Of a stretch of 16,892 bases of DNA, positions 15,071 to 16,892 are shown in pieces. The notes under the pieces were generated by a model, which worked only from the letters and a program-made list of their open reading frames with translations, had not been told where the DNA came from and did not search any database. Both the position numbers and the translations under genes were made by a program. The stretch is taken from contig PCCM01000050.1 of assembly GCA_002731735.1 (NCBI GenBank), positions 3,747 through 20,638 of the forward strand, in the 5' to 3' direction. Every line of letters starts with the position of its first letter. Positions within the stretch are counted from its first letter, which is position 1. Origin of the DNA: Gemmatimonadota bacterium. GTDB lineage: Bacteria; Gemmatimonadota; Gemmatimonadetes; Longimicrobiales; Gaopeijiaceae.

Positions 15071-15099
15071 AAGTTAGCGGGAGACCTCGGTGGTAACAA
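15071..15099 (-). promoter_or_regulatory. Candidate promoter for rpsO-pnp
   Basis: TTGTTA (15099-15094) and TAACTT (15076-15071) are separated by exactly 17 bases, in the 103-base gap after ribF. They match the sigma-70 consensus at 4 and 3 positions. The predicted transcript would start near 15064, leaving a leader of about 60 bases that contains the S15 hairpin site. Confidence 0.35.
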
Positions 15100-15105
15100 C
15101 GCCTT

Positions 15106-16062
15106 CTAGGACGTGACACGAAGGACTTCACGCGCCTGCTCGACATCTTCCTTCATCTGCTGGACGAGAGCTTCGCTCGTATTGAACGGGCGTACCTCCC
15201 TCAAGTACTTCACGAAGTCCATGCGGACCTCCTCCCCGTAGATGTCTTCATCAAAACCCAGGAGGTGCACCTCGATGGTCGGTGGAGATCCACGGAACGT
15301 TGGTCGGGGTCCGATGTGGAGCGCACCATCGAATGTGCCTGAGCGGACCGTTCCGCGCACGGCATAGATCCCCGGCGGAGGGATGAGCTTACCACCTTCG
15401 CCCCCTCCCCGTACTTCGAGATTGGCCGTAGGAAAACCCAGCGTCCGACCCCGTTGATCACCACGCACGACCAACCCACGAAGGGAGTACGGGCGGCCCA
15501 AACCCCTTCGTGCGGCTTCCACGTCACCCTCCAGGAGGGCCTGACGAATCTTGGTGGAGGAGATCGCCTCCCCTTGGGACGTGACCGGGCCCACCACATC
15601 GACGGCAAACCCCAACTCGGCTCCGAGCTCCTTGAGCATATCGGCGTCGCCTTCACGCCCCTTCCCGAAGCGATGATCGTACCCCACGACTAACTCCCCG
15701 ACGTTGATACGCTCCACCAGGATCTCCTCAACGAAGCGCCGGGGAGTGTACGCGGCCAACATGGGTGTGAACGCGAGGAAGACGGCGTAGTCGAGACCCG
15801 ATTCAGCTAGAATTTCTTTCTTCTCCACCGGCGTCGTCAGCATGGCTGGAGCCCATTCCGGACGCACGATCGTAAGGGGGTGGGGGTGGAACGTCACCAA
15901 GACGCTCCTACCACCCACCCCCTCCGCTCTGCGCCGAATCTCCGATAGCACCTCCCGGTGGCCTCGATGAATGCCATCGAACATTCCGATCGTGACCACC
16001 GCCTTGCGGCCGTCCCTCGGGAGTCCGGGGGGAAGCGTCGGGTCGATCGCGTATCCCGTCAT
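15106..16062 (-). CDS. ribF: Bifunctional riboflavin kinase / FAD synthetase
   Basis: Cytoplasmic two-domain enzyme that phosphorylates riboflavin to FMN and adenylates FMN to FAD. The protein has 318 residues, the usual length. The N-terminal adenylyltransferase domain has GMFDGIHRGH with the HxGH motif at 32-35, GYDHRFGKGREGD at about 127-139 and ISSTKIR at 167-173. The C-terminal kinase domain has GRTLGFPTANL at 205-215 with the PTAN motif, then PGIYAVRG and the EVHLLGFDEDIYG segment. ATG 16062 overlaps the truB stop as ATGA, which fixes the start and implies coupled translation. Confidence 0.96.
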   Translation of the reverse strand: MTGYAIDPTLPPGLPRDGRKAVVTIGMFDGIHRGHREVLSEIRRRAEGVGGRSVLVTFHPHPLTIVRPEWAPAMLTTPVEKKEILAESGLDYAVFLAFTPMLAAYTPRRFVEEILVERINVGELVVGYDHRFGKGREGDADMLKELGAELGFAVDVVGPVTSQGEAISSTKIRQALLEGDVEAARRGLGRPYSLRGLVVRGDQRGRTLGFPTANLEVRGGGEGGKLIPPPGIYAVRGTVRSGTFDGALHIGPRPTFRGSPPTIEVHLLGFDEDIYGEEVRMDFVKYLREVRPFNTSEALVQQMKEDVEQAREVLRVTS

Positions 16063-16892
16063 CTAGTAAGAATTTTCTTCGGTGAGAGGTGCCCGTTCCG
16101 GATCTCGGCGATACCGATCAAGCCCGTCTCATCCACAACGGCGACGGGACTTCCGGTCTCCGGATGGGGCTCTTCGGACCATGGAATCGCTTGTCCGTGA
16201 AAAAGTCGTGACGCGGCACCGGCCTCCACATGAACCGTCGCCAAGTGACCCACTGTGGTCGCCGGCTCGACCCAATGGGTCGAATCTACTGGAAGACCTT
16301 CCCGGAGGCGCTCGCCGGGTATCGCACGGTCCACGGAGAACCCCCCTATCGCGGTTCGGCGCAGGGCCGTGAGATGGGCCCCGACCCCAAGCCTATCCCC
16401 AAGATCTCTCGCTACCGCTCGGACGTATGTGCCGCTCGAACAGGCCATCGTGAAGTCCACCTCGGGAGGCGCGAAGTCGGTCAGCCGAATCTCGAAAATC
16501 TCCACATCGACGGGTGCAAGCTGAACGGTATCTCCTCGACGCGCCCTCCTGTACATCCTCTCGCCCCCTACCTTCTTCGCCGAAAACTGCGGAGGGACTT
16601 GTCGCCCACGCCCCTCGAAGGTGGCCAACTCCGCCTCAATCTTTTCTCGGGTCAGCTCCGCCCCGAAGTCCTGGACGGCGACCGCCTTGCCCTCGGCGTC
16701 ATGCGTGTCCGTGCGGATCCCCAGCCGCGCACGGGCCTCGTATCTCTTCGAGAGCACGCCCAGGTACTCGGCAAGGCGCGTGACAGGGCCGACCAGCAAG
16801 ATCAGGAGTCCGGAAGCGAAAGGATCCAGCGTCCCTGTGTGACCGATTCTTTGTACACCCAGGGACTTTCGCGCCCAACTCACCACGTCGTG
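16059..16892 (-). CDS. truB: tRNA pseudouridine(55) synthase (5' end outside window)
   Basis: Converts uridine 55 in the T-loop of tRNAs to pseudouridine. The 277 visible residues start inside the conserved N-terminal region (HDVVSWARKSLGVQRIGHTGTLDPFASGLL), so only a short N-terminal piece, perhaps 10-20 residues, is missing beyond the right edge. The catalytic aspartate is in HTGTLDP. Other landmarks are KRYEARARLGIRTDTHDAEG, PPQFSAKKVGGERMYRRARRG and SSGTYVRAVARDLGDRLG. A C-terminal extension ends in a PUA-like segment (GLIGIAEIRNGHLSPKKIL). A GTG inside the visible part would be a false start. Confidence 0.95.
   Translation of the reverse strand, partial: HDVVSWARKSLGVQRIGHTGTLDPFASGLLILLVGPVTRLAEYLGVLSKRYEARARLGIRTDTHDAEGKAVAVQDFGAELTREKIEAELATFEGRGRQVPPQFSAKKVGGERMYRRARRGDTVQLAPVDVEIFEIRLTDFAPPEVDFTMACSSGTYVRAVARDLGDRLGVGAHLTALRRTAIGGFSVDRAIPGERLREGLPVDSTHWVEPATTVGHLATVHVEAGAASRLFHGQAIPWSEEPHPETGSPVAVVDETGLIGIAEIRNGHLSPKKILTR

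Noticed and set aside
1..16892. CRISPR array, phage defence cluster, transposon or integrated element
   Set aside because: No direct repeat array, transposase, integrase, recombinase, tRNA-linked attachment site or nuclease/toxin gene was seen; all major frames are core genes.

Overview
This window looks like an ordinary bacterial housekeeping chromosome segment in which every gene I can support lies on the minus strand. Reading in the direction of transcription (high to low coordinate), the order is: truB (5' end outside the window), ribF, rpsO, pnp, an M16 zinc peptidase, dut, mreB, mreC, mreD, mrdA (PBP2), rodA, accD, folC, hisS, a small two-helix membrane protein, and proS (3' end outside the window). 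Coding density is very high. No gap exceeds 300 bases; the largest are 289 bases (rpsO-pnp), 146 bases (dut-mreB) and 103 bases (ribF-rpsO). I see no tRNA, rRNA, CRISPR array, insertion sequence, phage gene or attachment site.

The organism is a rod-forming (MreBCD/PBP2/RodA) bacterium with fairly high GC. The truB-ribF-rpsO-pnp-M16 order is shared with distant phyla such as Firmicutes. The combination with dut-mreBCD-mrdA-rodA-accD-folC-hisS, a type 3 (archaeal/eukaryotic-like) ProRS and a variant HisRS makes me favour Gemmatimonadota or a relative. That placement is inference from gene content, not from a search.

Region by region: 14.5-16.9 kb holds RNA modification, flavin synthesis, ribosomal protein S15 and RNA decay. 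The span 10.5-14.5 kb holds PNPase, a processing-type peptidase and dUTPase. The span 4.8-10.4 kb is the complete elongasome: the MreB filament, the MreC/MreD membrane scaffold, the PBP2 transpeptidase and the RodA glycosyltransferase. The span 1-4.8 kb links fatty-acid synthesis (AccD), folate polyglutamylation (FolC) and two aminoacyl-tRNA synthetases. Translational coupling is frequent: 4-base ATGA or GTGA overlaps occur at truB/ribF, mreC/mreD, mreD/mrdA and hisS/small ORF, and accD/folC share a TGATG.

The least ordinary signals are in the non-coding leaders. Upstream of mreB there is a long imperfect hairpin that overlaps a 22-codon mini-ORF, whose stop codon overlaps the mreB TTG start. 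The rpsO ribosome-binding site can form two mutually exclusive hairpins. The pnp leader contains a series of GC-rich hairpins. At the protein level, HisRS lacks the usual motif 3 arginine, and PBP2 has a Cys/Cys/His/Cys set placed like a known PBP2 zinc site. I found no evidence for an undescribed multi-gene system.
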